A stretch of DNA of 11,821 nt, taken from contig JAESSU010000541.1 of NCBI GenBank assembly GCA_016763955.1, positions 1 to 11,821 of the forward strand. The letters are read 5' to 3'. The translations under genes were made by a program, and so were the position numbers. Of this stretch, positions 1-6,156 are shown piece after piece. The stretch's first letter is position 1. The number at the start of each line of letters is the position of its first letter. Under the pieces are notes generated by a model, which made no database searches, was not told the origin of the DNA, and worked only from the letters and a program-made list of their open reading frames with translations. Origin of the DNA: Phycisphaeraceae bacterium (GTDB taxonomy: Bacteria > Planctomycetota > Phycisphaerae > Phycisphaerales > Phycisphaeraceae).

Positions 1-290
<290 letters not shown>

Positions 291-313
291 TACACAACGC
301 AAAGATCAAATTC

Positions 314-347
314 AAAAAACCGCGAGTGTAAAAGCTCGCGGTTTTTT
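314..347. terminator. bidirectional intrinsic terminator between atpD and the AlbA/GHKL gene
   Basis: CCGCGAG (320-326) pairs with CTCGCGG (335-341) around an 8-base loop. The stem is flanked by A6 (314-319) and T6 (342-347), so it has a U-tract on both strands. It can end atpD on the plus strand and the convergent AlbA/GHKL transcript on the minus strand. Confidence 0.9.
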
Positions 348-504
348 ATGGCGCGGATTTATTTTGAGTCCTGAAATTTTCTTAATGCTTGTTGTGAATC
401 AAACAACGGTCAAACAAATTCATATCTTTAAAGTGCTTTGTTTTATTTACTTATGTAATATAACCCGTTTGTTAAAACACGCTATCAAACAAACCAACTT
501 CTTG

Positions 505-1923
505 TTACGCCCACGATGGCAAATATTTTTTTGCTTTATTACCAACAGCATCGTCATAAGGGCGAATAAGCTTAGCTTCCAAAGTGTCTTTTATAATTCT
601 TGATGCCATAGCACTATTTTTGTCATCAATACCAAACCGTTTTCTTAGTGAAGCATTCACCATGTAGTCGCGCTCAACATAGCGAAGACAAGCATGTAAA
701 TAACAGGCTCGAATACGATCCTCTTTATCCATCTCCTTAAGCTCTTTATGAGCAAACAAAACTGCTCGAGTATGTTCTTGGGTCGTTTCAAAAAACGGGG
801 CGGGTAATTGATAAAGCTCCGTCTGAAACACTACTTTAACTATCCCACTACCTCGTTCTTCACACACACCAATTCGGCGCATGAAAGAAGCTAAAATTTC
901 ATTTCGAGATTTAGGTGGACTACCCAGAAAACGATCTATTTCGACAAGTGGCAACCCAGGGTTCGTGATTTCCATTCGATTAGAAAATATTTCAAACATG
1001 GGTGCAGTCCCCGTTGAATGAAAATCCTGATGAATAATTGCATTTGCCACTAATTCGCGTATTGCAAGTATCGGAAAAACTGGCACATCTTTACGTAATG
1101 CCGACCCCATAACTTCATTGGTAGGTAGTAAATTTATAATAAAATCTATTAATCCTTCAAACCCAGACGCGTACCCTTTTGCTCCCTCTTGTTCACTTTT
1201 AATCTCTACACGACTTTGCCCTTTATAAGCAATAACACGAAGCATTTTACGTTTCAAATTGCGGAAGTCTGCAAGATGTCTTGCAAATAACACCGCCCCC
1301 AAATTTGTAATATTCCATTGACCATTGCTTCCTTGGCCAATCATGTCATCTGCCGATAAAGCTTGAATTACTACGTCTGGGTTTTCAGGTAAAGATCGTG
1401 AAAGCATTCTAAAATAAGATTGATAATCTAAAAGCCGCAACACTTCATCTGAACTTATATTCTCAACAGCTATATCTCGCTCAAACGGAGTTTTATCGAA
1501 TACACGCCATAATTCTCGTTCTTTTTCAGGAAAATCTTTAAGCTTCTTCTTGTATGAACCAACCCGGATGTACTCAATATTCTGAAATTGAACCGGATGA
1601 CGAAAAGCTGCGCCGATCTCCATTAAAACAACAAGTCCTAACTCCGTCTGTAATTCATAAAAGCGAAAATTGATTTTGGGTTTTAACAGCTGTAGTAACC
1701 AGCTTTCAAGCTCTTGTCCTTTTACCTTAGTGGTTCGTGGTCTGAATGTGGTACCAATGACCTTGTGACTCTCATCACTCACACCCCAAATCAAATAAGC
1801 ATTGACCTTGCCAAGTAAAGCAGCTGAATTTGAAAGCGCAGAAATGTATTCGCCGATTTCTTCGGGTTTTACGTTGTTGTGTTTAAACTCCACCCATGCT
1901 GTTTCAGTAGGAAGCTTGCACAA
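505..1923 (-). CDS. AlbA_2 (Schlafen-type) / GHKL ATPase-domain protein with C-terminal winged helix
   Basis: A 472-residue protein of the family often annotated as 'ATP-binding protein' or 'RNA-binding domain-containing protein'. Residues 6-125 form a Schlafen AlbA_2 nucleic-acid-binding module (TETAWVEFKHNN, EYISALSNSAAL, YLIWGVSD). Residues 285-370 carry a HATPase_c_4-like fold: RELVANAIIHQD (289-300, the N-box with E290 and N294), EITNPG (318-323) and ERGSGI (356-361). Residues 400-465 look like a winged-helix DNA-binding end. Such proteins are usually thought to be regulators or accessory genes, sometimes near defence loci; the function is not known. It lies downstream of tRNA-Gln on the same strand and converges on atpD. 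The start is uncertain: TTG at 1923 gives the listed protein, but the open frame continues to 1962 with no ATG, GTG or further TTG. The codons there (YISSLLTEL) look like the N-terminus of relatives. Confidence 0.85.
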   Translation of the reverse strand: MCKLPTETAWVEFKHNNVKPEEIGEYISALSNSAALLGKVNAYLIWGVSDESHKVIGTTFRPRTTKVKGQELESWLLQLLKPKINFRFYELQTELGLVVLMEIGAAFRHPVQFQNIEYIRVGSYKKKLKDFPEKERELWRVFDKTPFERDIAVENISSDEVLRLLDYQSYFRMLSRSLPENPDVVIQALSADDMIGQGSNGQWNITNLGAVLFARHLADFRNLKRKMLRVIAYKGQSRVEIKSEQEGAKGYASGFEGLIDFIINLLPTNEVMGSALRKDVPVFPILAIRELVANAIIHQDFHSTGTAPMFEIFSNRMEITNPGLPLVEIDRFLGSPPKSRNEILASFMRRIGVCEERGSGIVKVVFQTELYQLPAPFFETTQEHTRAVLFAHKELKEMDKEDRIRACYLHACLRYVERDYMVNASLRKRFGIDDKNSAMASRIIKDTLEAKLIRPYDDAVGNKAKKYLPSWA

Positions 1924-1972
1924 TTCTGTTAGAAGACTTGAGATGTAGTTTTTAGGACGATCTTATAGTCAT

Positions 1973-2001
1973 GTGTTATCCCAGCCCATCATGCAGTTCA
2001 A
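1973..2001 (-). promoter_or_regulatory. candidate sigma70-type promoter of the AlbA/GHKL gene
   Basis: On the minus strand TTGAAC (1996-2001) is followed after 17 bases by TAACAC (1973-1978). Transcription would start near 1965, about 40 bases before the TTG start. The -10 element is weak, so this is tentative. Confidence 0.4.
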
Positions 2002-2063
2002 GTAATACTTATTAGTTTAGGCACACAACAAACAGCTTACCATAGAAAAATTTAACCTCATTA

Positions 2064-2110
2064 TTAATCAAAACGACCTCGCCCTTTGGGGACGAGGTCG
2101 TTTTGATTAA
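2064..2110 (-). terminator. terminator of tRNA-Gln (18-bp perfect stem)
   Basis: TTAATCAAAACGACCTCG (2064-2081) is perfectly complementary to 2093-2110 around an 11-base loop. It starts at the base next to the tRNA discriminator base, so it ends the tRNA transcript on the minus strand. The T-stretch is inside the stem (TTTTGATTAA), and the palindrome is equally strong on the plus strand. Confidence 0.75.
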
Positions 2111-2183
2111 CTGGCCTGGAAGGACTCGAACCTTCAACCTTCTGATCCAGAAACAGACGTTCTGCCAATTGAACTACAGGCCA
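2111..2183 (-). tRNA. tRNA-Gln (CUG anticodon)
   Basis: A complete 73-base cloverleaf can be drawn on the minus strand. The acceptor TGGCCTG pairs with CAGGCCA, and the D stem GTTC pairs with GAAC. The anticodon arm is TCTGT-TTCTGGA-TCAGA with anticodon CTG at positions 34-36. The variable loop is AGGTT, and the T arm is GAAGG-TTCGAGT-CCTTC. The discriminator base is G and no CCA is encoded. U1 and G73 fit tRNA-Gln identity. One oddity is the U31-U39 mismatch closing the anticodon loop. It has its own promoter upstream and a strong hairpin immediately downstream. Confidence 0.93.
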
Positions 2184-2243
2184 AAACAATGCATCATTAG
2201 AAAACTGGTATTGGCCACGATGCAAGGTCTTTATCGGAGAATA

Positions 2244-2272
2244 ATCGTACCACGCAACACTTTTTCAGTCAA
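2244..2272 (-). promoter_or_regulatory. sigma70-type promoter of tRNA-Gln
   Basis: On the minus strand TTGACT (2267-2272) is separated by exactly 17 bases from TACGAT (2244-2249). A start near 2237 gives a 5' leader of about 54 bases before the mature tRNA end at 2183. Confidence 0.7.
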
Positions 2273-2312
2273 TAATCACAACGTATAGCAAGGTTGCGTT
2301 ACAATCTGCCCA

Positions 2313-3119
2313 ATGGTTGAATTAACTCGCTGCATCCGATTTTGTCTTAATGCCCAATCTGGTCAAGACTCAGGGAAATACAACACCTTTAGTGCTTGGC
2401 CAGCCATGCAAGGTCTTGGCCGATACTACGAGCTATCGGTCACTTGCCAAGGTGAACCCGATCCACAGACGGGCTATTTTTTGAACATCAAAGAGATCGA
2501 TACCGCAGTGCGTGAGCATGTGTTGCCGTACCTACTAACACGCATCGGCGATCAAACCAATACATCTGCCATTGCAATGGGACATTTGATGCAAGAAATC
2601 ATCACCCGTCTCCAATTGCCTTTGGATCAATCGGTGATTCGTGTGCAATTAGCACTTACCCCCTTCTACAAGTTACAGATCAGGAGTTCGAACATGTCTG
2701 AGGTGGTGTTACGTCAACAATACGATTTTGCAGCGGCTCATCGATTGCATGTTGCCAAGCTTTCCGATGAACAAAACCAGCAAATCTTTGGCAAGTGCAA
2801 TAACCCCTCAGGCCATGGCCACAACTATCAATTCGAAGTTGCAGTCCGTTGCCCCCTTGATGCAAAAGGTCATATCAACACCGTAGCGGTGATTGACGAG
2901 GTGGTCGATCGCGTGATCTTAGTTCCATTAGATCACAAACATTTAAATGAAGATGTCCCGGTGTTTAAAAACCTTAACCCGTCAGTCGAGAACATTGCCA
3001 AGGTGATTTACGACTGGCTCGTTGGGCCGATGAAAGAAATGAATTTGAATCTGCAAGTTGTTAGCGTCTGGGAGACCAACAAGACGCGCTGCACTTATCC
3101 AGCAGGCGTGTTGTCGTAA
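2313..3119 (+). CDS. tandem 6-pyruvoyl-tetrahydropterin synthase/QueD-family protein, N-terminal half degenerate
   Basis: A 268-residue protein of two T-fold (PTPS/QueD) units. The C-terminal unit (128-268) is complete and close to the eukaryotic-type enzyme that converts dihydroneopterin triphosphate to 6-pyruvoyl-tetrahydropterin. It has zinc ligands H143, H168 and H170, a catalytic Cys in the C-x5-HGH motif GKCNNPSGHGHNY (C162), the D207-H208 pair in LDHKHL, and E254 in WETN. Typical QueD proteins have C-x3-HGH, so queuosine precursor synthesis is less clearly the role. The N-terminal unit (about 1-125) keeps the fold pattern (GRYYELSVTCQGEPDPQTGYFLNIKEID) but has no HxH or catalytic Cys, so it is probably structural. 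An in-frame ATG at 2694 with AGGAG seven bases before it could yield the active unit alone. The first ATG has no Shine-Dalgarno; a -10-like TACAAT (2300-2305) ends 7 bases before it. Confidence 0.88.
   Translation: MVELTRCIRFCLNAQSGQDSGKYNTFSAWPAMQGLGRYYELSVTCQGEPDPQTGYFLNIKEIDTAVREHVLPYLLTRIGDQTNTSAIAMGHLMQEIITRLQLPLDQSVIRVQLALTPFYKLQIRSSNMSEVVLRQQYDFAAAHRLHVAKLSDEQNQQIFGKCNNPSGHGHNYQFEVAVRCPLDAKGHINTVAVIDEVVDRVILVPLDHKHLNEDVPVFKNLNPSVENIAKVIYDWLVGPMKEMNLNLQVVSVWETNKTRCTYPAGVLS
2682..2696 (+). promoter_or_regulatory. internal Shine-Dalgarno and ATG inside the tandem pterin synthase gene
   Basis: AGGAG (2682-2686) lies seven bases before an in-frame ATG (2694-2696, codon 128) at the boundary of the two T-fold units. 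Translation from here would give a 141-residue protein, about the length of a single-domain PTPS. It is the clearest Shine-Dalgarno sequence I found near any start in the window. Confidence 0.55.
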
Positions 3120-3142
3120 AACAAAACTTCCAAACAGCGCCT

Positions 3143-3178
3143 AAAAAAGTCGGGTGTAGGTCTTATCCACAGCCCGAC
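3143..3178 (-). terminator. minus-strand intrinsic terminator downstream of the pterin synthase gene
   Basis: GTCGGG (3149-3154) pairs with CCCGAC (3173-3178); an inner imperfect stem TGTAGG/CCACA extends it. A6 at 3143-3148 gives a U6 tract only on the minus strand, so it ends a leftward transcript. The right half contains TTATCCACA (3163-3171), a perfect DnaA-box sequence, which may be coincidental here. Confidence 0.6.
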
Positions 3179-3215
3179 ACTTGGCTCCTTCATGAAGCTG
3201 AACCCAAAAATATTT

Positions 3216-3267
3216 CGTGTCGCTGGAGTTAATTGCATCAGTCATCGTTAATGCAATAAACGACACG
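3216..3267. repeat. large interrupted inverted repeat (hairpin)
   Basis: CGTGTCG (3216-3222) pairs with CGACACG (3261-3267), and inside it TTGCAT (3233-3238) pairs with ATGCAA (3251-3256). It sits between two minus-strand terminators. It has no U-tract, so it is either a structured RNA element or a protein-binding site. Confidence 0.5.
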
Positions 3268-3277
3268 TCGAGGAGTC

Positions 3278-3332
3278 AAAAAAAAAGCGACCGGCCACAA
3301 AAGTTCCCGCCTTCCCTTCTGCGGCCGGCCAC
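3278..3332 (-). terminator. strong intrinsic terminator of the candidate RNA
   Basis: On the minus strand GUGGCCGGCC (3332-3323) pairs with GGCCGGUCGC (3296-3287). Continued pairing of GCAGAAG with CUUUUGU takes the stem to about 17 pairs with G-U wobbles, around a 12-base loop. It is followed by nine U residues (A9 at 3278-3286 on the plus strand). The U-tract exists only for leftward transcription. Confidence 0.8.
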
Positions 3333-3361
3333 ACCTCATAACGTCACGTGAACTAATCAAA

Positions 3362-3376
3362 TCTAATTTTCATATC
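3362..3376 (+). repeat. 15-bp direct repeat, copy 1
   Basis: TCTAATTTTCATATC here is identical to 3752-3766. This copy lies in the 3' part of the candidate RNA region and is followed within 15 bases by AAATCGTC. That word also directly abuts copy 2. Confidence 0.7.
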
Positions 3377-3566
3377 CCAAACGACAAAATCGTCAGCTAT
3401 AAAAAGTGATCCGCATCACGCTTGCTTGTTTTAAAATCCGACGGGTCACGAGAGCCAATAACGACCTTTAATCTCGCTCGATGCTTTCTTTCCAGAACAT
3501 TCAGGCATCAAGTGCATGGTTACGTTCTGTTCGCAAGGCAGTCGAACCCGCCGGGCTTCTATTAAA

Positions 3567-3594
3567 AGAGTATCGGGTATTTTTAACTTGTCAA
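3567..3594 (-). promoter_or_regulatory. sigma70-type promoter of the candidate minus-strand RNA
   Basis: On the minus strand a perfect -35 TTGACA (3589-3594) is followed after 16 bases by TACTCT (3567-3572). Predicted start is about 3559-3560. It points away from the YggS gene and into the gene-free region that ends in the U9 terminator. Confidence 0.65.
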
Positions 3595-3739
3595 TGACTG
3601 TTTTGCTTAAAATATAAAAAAATCTACTTTGCCCTCAAATTAAACCCTTTAATCAAGTATTTAGTTTGATTTTAGGGCTCATTTTTTATTTTTCTTGATG
3701 AATATTTGTGGATTAATGGTGTAAAATTATCATCTTGTG

Positions 3740-3768
3740 TTGATGAAATCGTCTAATTTTCATATCTT
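3740..3768 (+). promoter_or_regulatory. candidate promoter of the YggS gene (nearly leaderless)
   Basis: TTGATG (3740-3745), a 17-base spacer and TATCTT (3763-3768). The ATG at 3777 lies eight bases after the -10, so the mRNA would have almost no 5' leader. Copy 2 of the 15-bp direct repeat (3752-3766) overlaps the spacer and -10. Confidence 0.5.
3752..3766 (+). repeat. 15-bp direct repeat, copy 2
   Basis: TCTAATTTTCATATC, identical to 3362-3376, located across the spacer and -10 of the YggS promoter. A regulator bound here would block transcription. Confidence 0.7.
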
Positions 3769-3776
3769 CACAACAT

Positions 3777-4583
3777 ATGACAACAGCGAGAATGACCACA
3801 CCTAACCAACTTCGTGATGCTTACCAGGATGTCAAAGACCGAATCGCTAATGCAGCGGCTAAGGTTGGACGCAAGCCTAAGGACGTGCTTTTGATAGCCG
3901 TAACCAAGTATGCCACACCTGATCAGATTCGGATGCTCGTGGATATGGGGCAGATGGATTTAGGAGAATCTCGTGTTCAGCAGCTCGAAAAACGAGTTGC
4001 TGGCCTAAGTGAGTTTCTCTCACGCAAACGGACTTTGGGTTCAGCTTCGACCCGTGAAGACATTGATATCACCCAAGCAGCCACCCATGTCCGCTGGCAT
4101 ATGATTGGTCATCTTCAGCGCAACAAAGCCAAACAAATCGTCAACCTTGTGGACCTAATCCACAGTGTCGATTCTTTACGTCTAGCTGAAGAGCTGCACA
4201 GCATTGGCAGCAAGCGTGACAAGCCCATCGATATTCTTTTACAAGTCAATGCTTCAGGCGAAACCACCAAATCTGGTGTGGCAATTCCTGCGGTGATTCA
4301 CCTTGCAGAACAAATTGATTCCATGATTAATTTGCGATTACGCGGACTAATGACCATGGCTCCTCAAACAGATGACCAAGGCCTAATTCGCGCTACGTTT
4401 GAACGAACCTTTGAAGTCTTCGAAGAAGTTAAGAAACTCGGCGTGGGAGGCAAATATTTCACCGCCTTATCCATGGGAATGAGTGACGATTTTGAACTAG
4501 CCATCGAATGTGGTGCAAACCTCGTCCGCGTCGGCAGCGCCCTTTTTGGTGACCCTGAACCCGGCGAAGACGAAGTTGACTAA
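3777..4583 (+). CDS. YggS/PLPBP-family pyridoxal 5'-phosphate homeostasis protein
   Basis: A 268-residue single-domain PLP-binding protein of the YggS/PROSC family, which has an alanine-racemase-like barrel but no known enzymatic activity. It is believed to buffer free PLP and keep amino-acid metabolism in balance in the cytosol. The PLP lysine is K44 in LLIAVTKYA. Further family motifs are LGESRVQ (62-68), WHMIGHLQRNK (107-117), VNASGETTKSG (157-167), LSMGMSDDFELAI (231-243) and RVGSALFG (251-258). A loop at 80-104 (SRKRTLGSASTREDIDITQAATHVR) is somewhat longer than usual. No Shine-Dalgarno precedes either ATG (3777 or 3792). The first is chosen because a -10-like element ends eight bases before it. 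It stands alone, with long non-coding regions on both sides. Confidence 0.93.
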   Translation: MTTARMTTPNQLRDAYQDVKDRIANAAAKVGRKPKDVLLIAVTKYATPDQIRMLVDMGQMDLGESRVQQLEKRVAGLSEFLSRKRTLGSASTREDIDITQAATHVRWHMIGHLQRNKAKQIVNLVDLIHSVDSLRLAEELHSIGSKRDKPIDILLQVNASGETTKSGVAIPAVIHLAEQIDSMINLRLRGLMTMAPQTDDQGLIRATFERTFEVFEEVKKLGVGGKYFTALSMGMSDDFELAIECGANLVRVGSALFGDPEPGEDEVD

Positions 4584-4668
4584 CACGAATATAATTTAAA
4601 TCCTGTTTTATCTCTGGGCCTTTAGGGCTTGGCCTGAAAAACAATCGTATTAATATTTATTTCCTCAA

Positions 4669-4845
4669 GACACAACGCGTGTCCTGTGAATGGTCTTGGC
4701 GAGCCGTGTCGTGTCGACACGAGATTGACCGCAGGTCAAAAATAGGGCACACAAAATACTGTGCAGACGATTTTTTAAGTTGACCTTTGGTTAAAATCGG
4801 CCTGACACAACCCCGCTCGCTAAGGCAAAGGGACATCCGTTTGCC
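4669..4845. repeat. cluster of five short inverted repeats upstream of fpg
   Basis: The 298-base gap between the YggS and Fpg genes holds five hairpin-forming sequences: GACAC/GTGTC (4669-4683), a perfect 14-bp palindrome TCGTGTCGACACGA (4709-4722), TTGACC-gca-GGTCAA (4725-4739), GCACA/TGTGC (4747-4764) and GGCAAA/TTTGCC (4824-4845). None has a U-tract, so they are not ordinary terminators. The motif CGTGTCG, or its complement, occurs three times here and twice more in the hairpin at 3216-3267. Confidence 0.6.
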
Positions 4846-4881
4846 CTAACGTAAAACCGTGTTTGCTTCACAATCACCTTT

Positions 4882-5697
4882 ATGCCTGAACTGCCTGAAG
4901 TTGAAAATGTCCGCCAGACGCTATTGCAACTCATCCAAGGCCAGCAAATCCGCAAGGTCACCATCCATCGCCCTGACATCATCACTGGCATAGCGACCCC
5001 TCAGAGCTTGTTACTAGGCAAGACTATTGCAAACGTCCATCGGCATGGCAAACAATTGGCCATCCTTGCAAACGATTCGACTCAAAGCACCCTTAATATT
5101 CACCTGGGCATGACCGGCCGACTCATGGGGTTAACCGGGCTCCGACCTAAGCATTGTCACATCGAATGGGGCCTTGCCAATGGTGATAGGCTTGGTTTTA
5201 TCGACCCTAGACGATTTGGTGGATTGTGGACGTTTAGTGGATATCAAGATTTGCTGCAAAGCCGCTGGAGCAAGCTAGGAGACGATGCATTACTTATTAC
5301 CTCTACTGCCCTGTCTAAACGTTTGGCACGCACGACACGGTCTCTTAAGGCTGCCTTACTGGATCAGAACCTTGTAGCAGGCTTGGGAAATATCTATGTC
5401 GATGAGTTGTGCTTCAATTGTAAAATTCGGCCTGACCGAATAGCTTGCGAAGTGGCCGAAATAAAAACGTTTCAAAAACTCGTTCGTGAAATGCGAAAAT
5501 TACTCAAGCAAGCCATCAAGCAAGGCGGCTCAACTTTGCGAGATTACGTGATGGTCAACGGTCATTCTGGTCAATTTCAAAACTTACACAAAGTTTATGG
5601 TCGAACAGGCAAGCCTTGTGTCACCTGCTCATCGCCATTACAAGGAATACTTCTAGCAGGTCGCACCACGGTGTTTTGTCCCAGTTGTCAACAATGA
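4882..5697 (+). CDS. mutM: formamidopyrimidine-DNA glycosylase (Fpg/MutM)
   Basis: A 271-residue bifunctional DNA glycosylase/AP lyase that removes 8-oxoguanine and formamidopyrimidines in base excision repair. The N-terminus MPELPEVE gives the catalytic P2 (after Met removal) and E3. K57 (HRHGK), the HLGMTGRL loop (74-81), DPRRFGG (108-114), GLGNIYVDE (167-175) and the H2TH region are all present. The C-terminal zinc finger is complete: C246-x2-C249 and C266-x2-C269, with R261 in GRTTVFCPSC. Length is normal and all key residues are intact. Endonuclease VIII (Nei) is excluded by the PELPEVE start and the Fpg-type finger. No Shine-Dalgarno is visible; a -10-like CACAAT (4869-4874) ends seven bases before the ATG. 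It is preceded by the inverted-repeat cluster and followed by a 600-base gene-free region. Confidence 0.96.
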   Translation: MPELPEVENVRQTLLQLIQGQQIRKVTIHRPDIITGIATPQSLLLGKTIANVHRHGKQLAILANDSTQSTLNIHLGMTGRLMGLTGLRPKHCHIEWGLANGDRLGFIDPRRFGGLWTFSGYQDLLQSRWSKLGDDALLITSTALSKRLARTTRSLKAALLDQNLVAGLGNIYVDELCFNCKIRPDRIACEVAEIKTFQKLVREMRKLLKQAIKQGGSTLRDYVMVNGHSGQFQNLHKVYGRTGKPCVTCSSPLQGILLAGRTTVFCPSCQQ

Positions 5698-5816
5698 ATC
5701 CACAAGAACCCTAAGAATCCAAAAGGTTCTAAATCTTGAATGAATCCCTTCTGAAAGGAAGACTATTAATATAGATATATATAACCATAGTCATAGTAAT
5801 AAGCCCTGTCATTTTG

Positions 5817-5834
5817 AGTATAACCGGTTATACT
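5817..5834. repeat. perfect 18-bp palindrome
   Basis: AGTATAACCGGTTATACT reads the same on both strands. The half-site GGTTATAC recurs at 5969-5976, within TCGGT-TAT-ACCGA (5967-5979). It looks like a dimeric protein-binding site rather than a terminator. Confidence 0.6.
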
Positions 5835-6156
5835 ATTGTCCTTAGTGTTGACAATAAAGAGTTTATGGAAATAAACAGACTGTGGAAAAACCGACATTTA
5901 ACCCTTCATTTATGAAGCGCAAGTCTATGACAATTCTGTCACAAGCAACGGGTTATTGGAACTTGTCGGTTATACCGAAAAAATGAAGTAGGGTCATAGA
6001 CAAGTAATTGCTAAGTTATCCACAGTCTTTCCTCAGATTGCGCGCCAAGCTAAAAAGCAAATTCGGCTACCCTGATTATCGTTTAATGGGGTGAGAAATA
6101 GGCCGCGTTAACGAATCATTATTGATTTTCGATGCGGTTTTAAAATACGATTTTAA

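Larger units (their letters stand above)
3278..3560 (-). ncRNA. candidate structured non-coding RNA of unknown family
   Basis: About 280 bases of gene-free sequence are framed on the minus strand by a promoter (3567-3594) and a strong U9 terminator (3278-3332). The predicted RNA starts GAAGCCCGGCGGG. Near its 5' end CCGGCGGGUU (3554-3545) can pair with GACCCGUCGG (3447-3438) in ten consecutive pairs including G-U, closing a 98-base domain that holds further small helices (AGAAC/GUUCU; GAGC/GCUC). A competing local hairpin GUUCG/CGAAC is also possible. I looked for hallmark sequences of tmRNA (paired ends, T-arm), RNase P RNA and SRP RNA and did not find them. A 23-codon open frame (3517-3446) begins inside it, so it could instead be a small-protein mRNA. 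The class is unknown; existence as a transcript is inferred from promoter plus terminator plus structure. Confidence 0.55.

Noticed and set aside
2111..2183. tRNA-Gln as an attachment site for an integrated element
   Set aside because: No repeated copy of the tRNA 3' end and no integrase gene are seen in the window.
2103..2288. A 61-codon plus-strand open frame (NWPGRTRTFNLLIQ...)
   Set aside because: It is the antisense of the tRNA-Gln gene and part of its promoter; this is a well-known false gene pattern.
3163..3171. Perfect DnaA box TTATCCACA in the pterin synthase 3' gap
   Set aside because: It is a single box inside a terminator stem-loop with no partners nearby; treated as likely coincidence.
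3530..3560. Resemblance of GGGTTCGAC...TTGCGAAC on the minus strand to the 5' end of tmRNA
   Set aside because: There is no T-arm or matching 3' acceptor strand downstream and no obvious tag frame; the likeness is limited to a short word.
5912..5986. A 24-codon open frame (MKRKSMTILSQ...) in the gap after fpg
   Set aside because: Length is expected by chance, with no ribosome site or known similarity.
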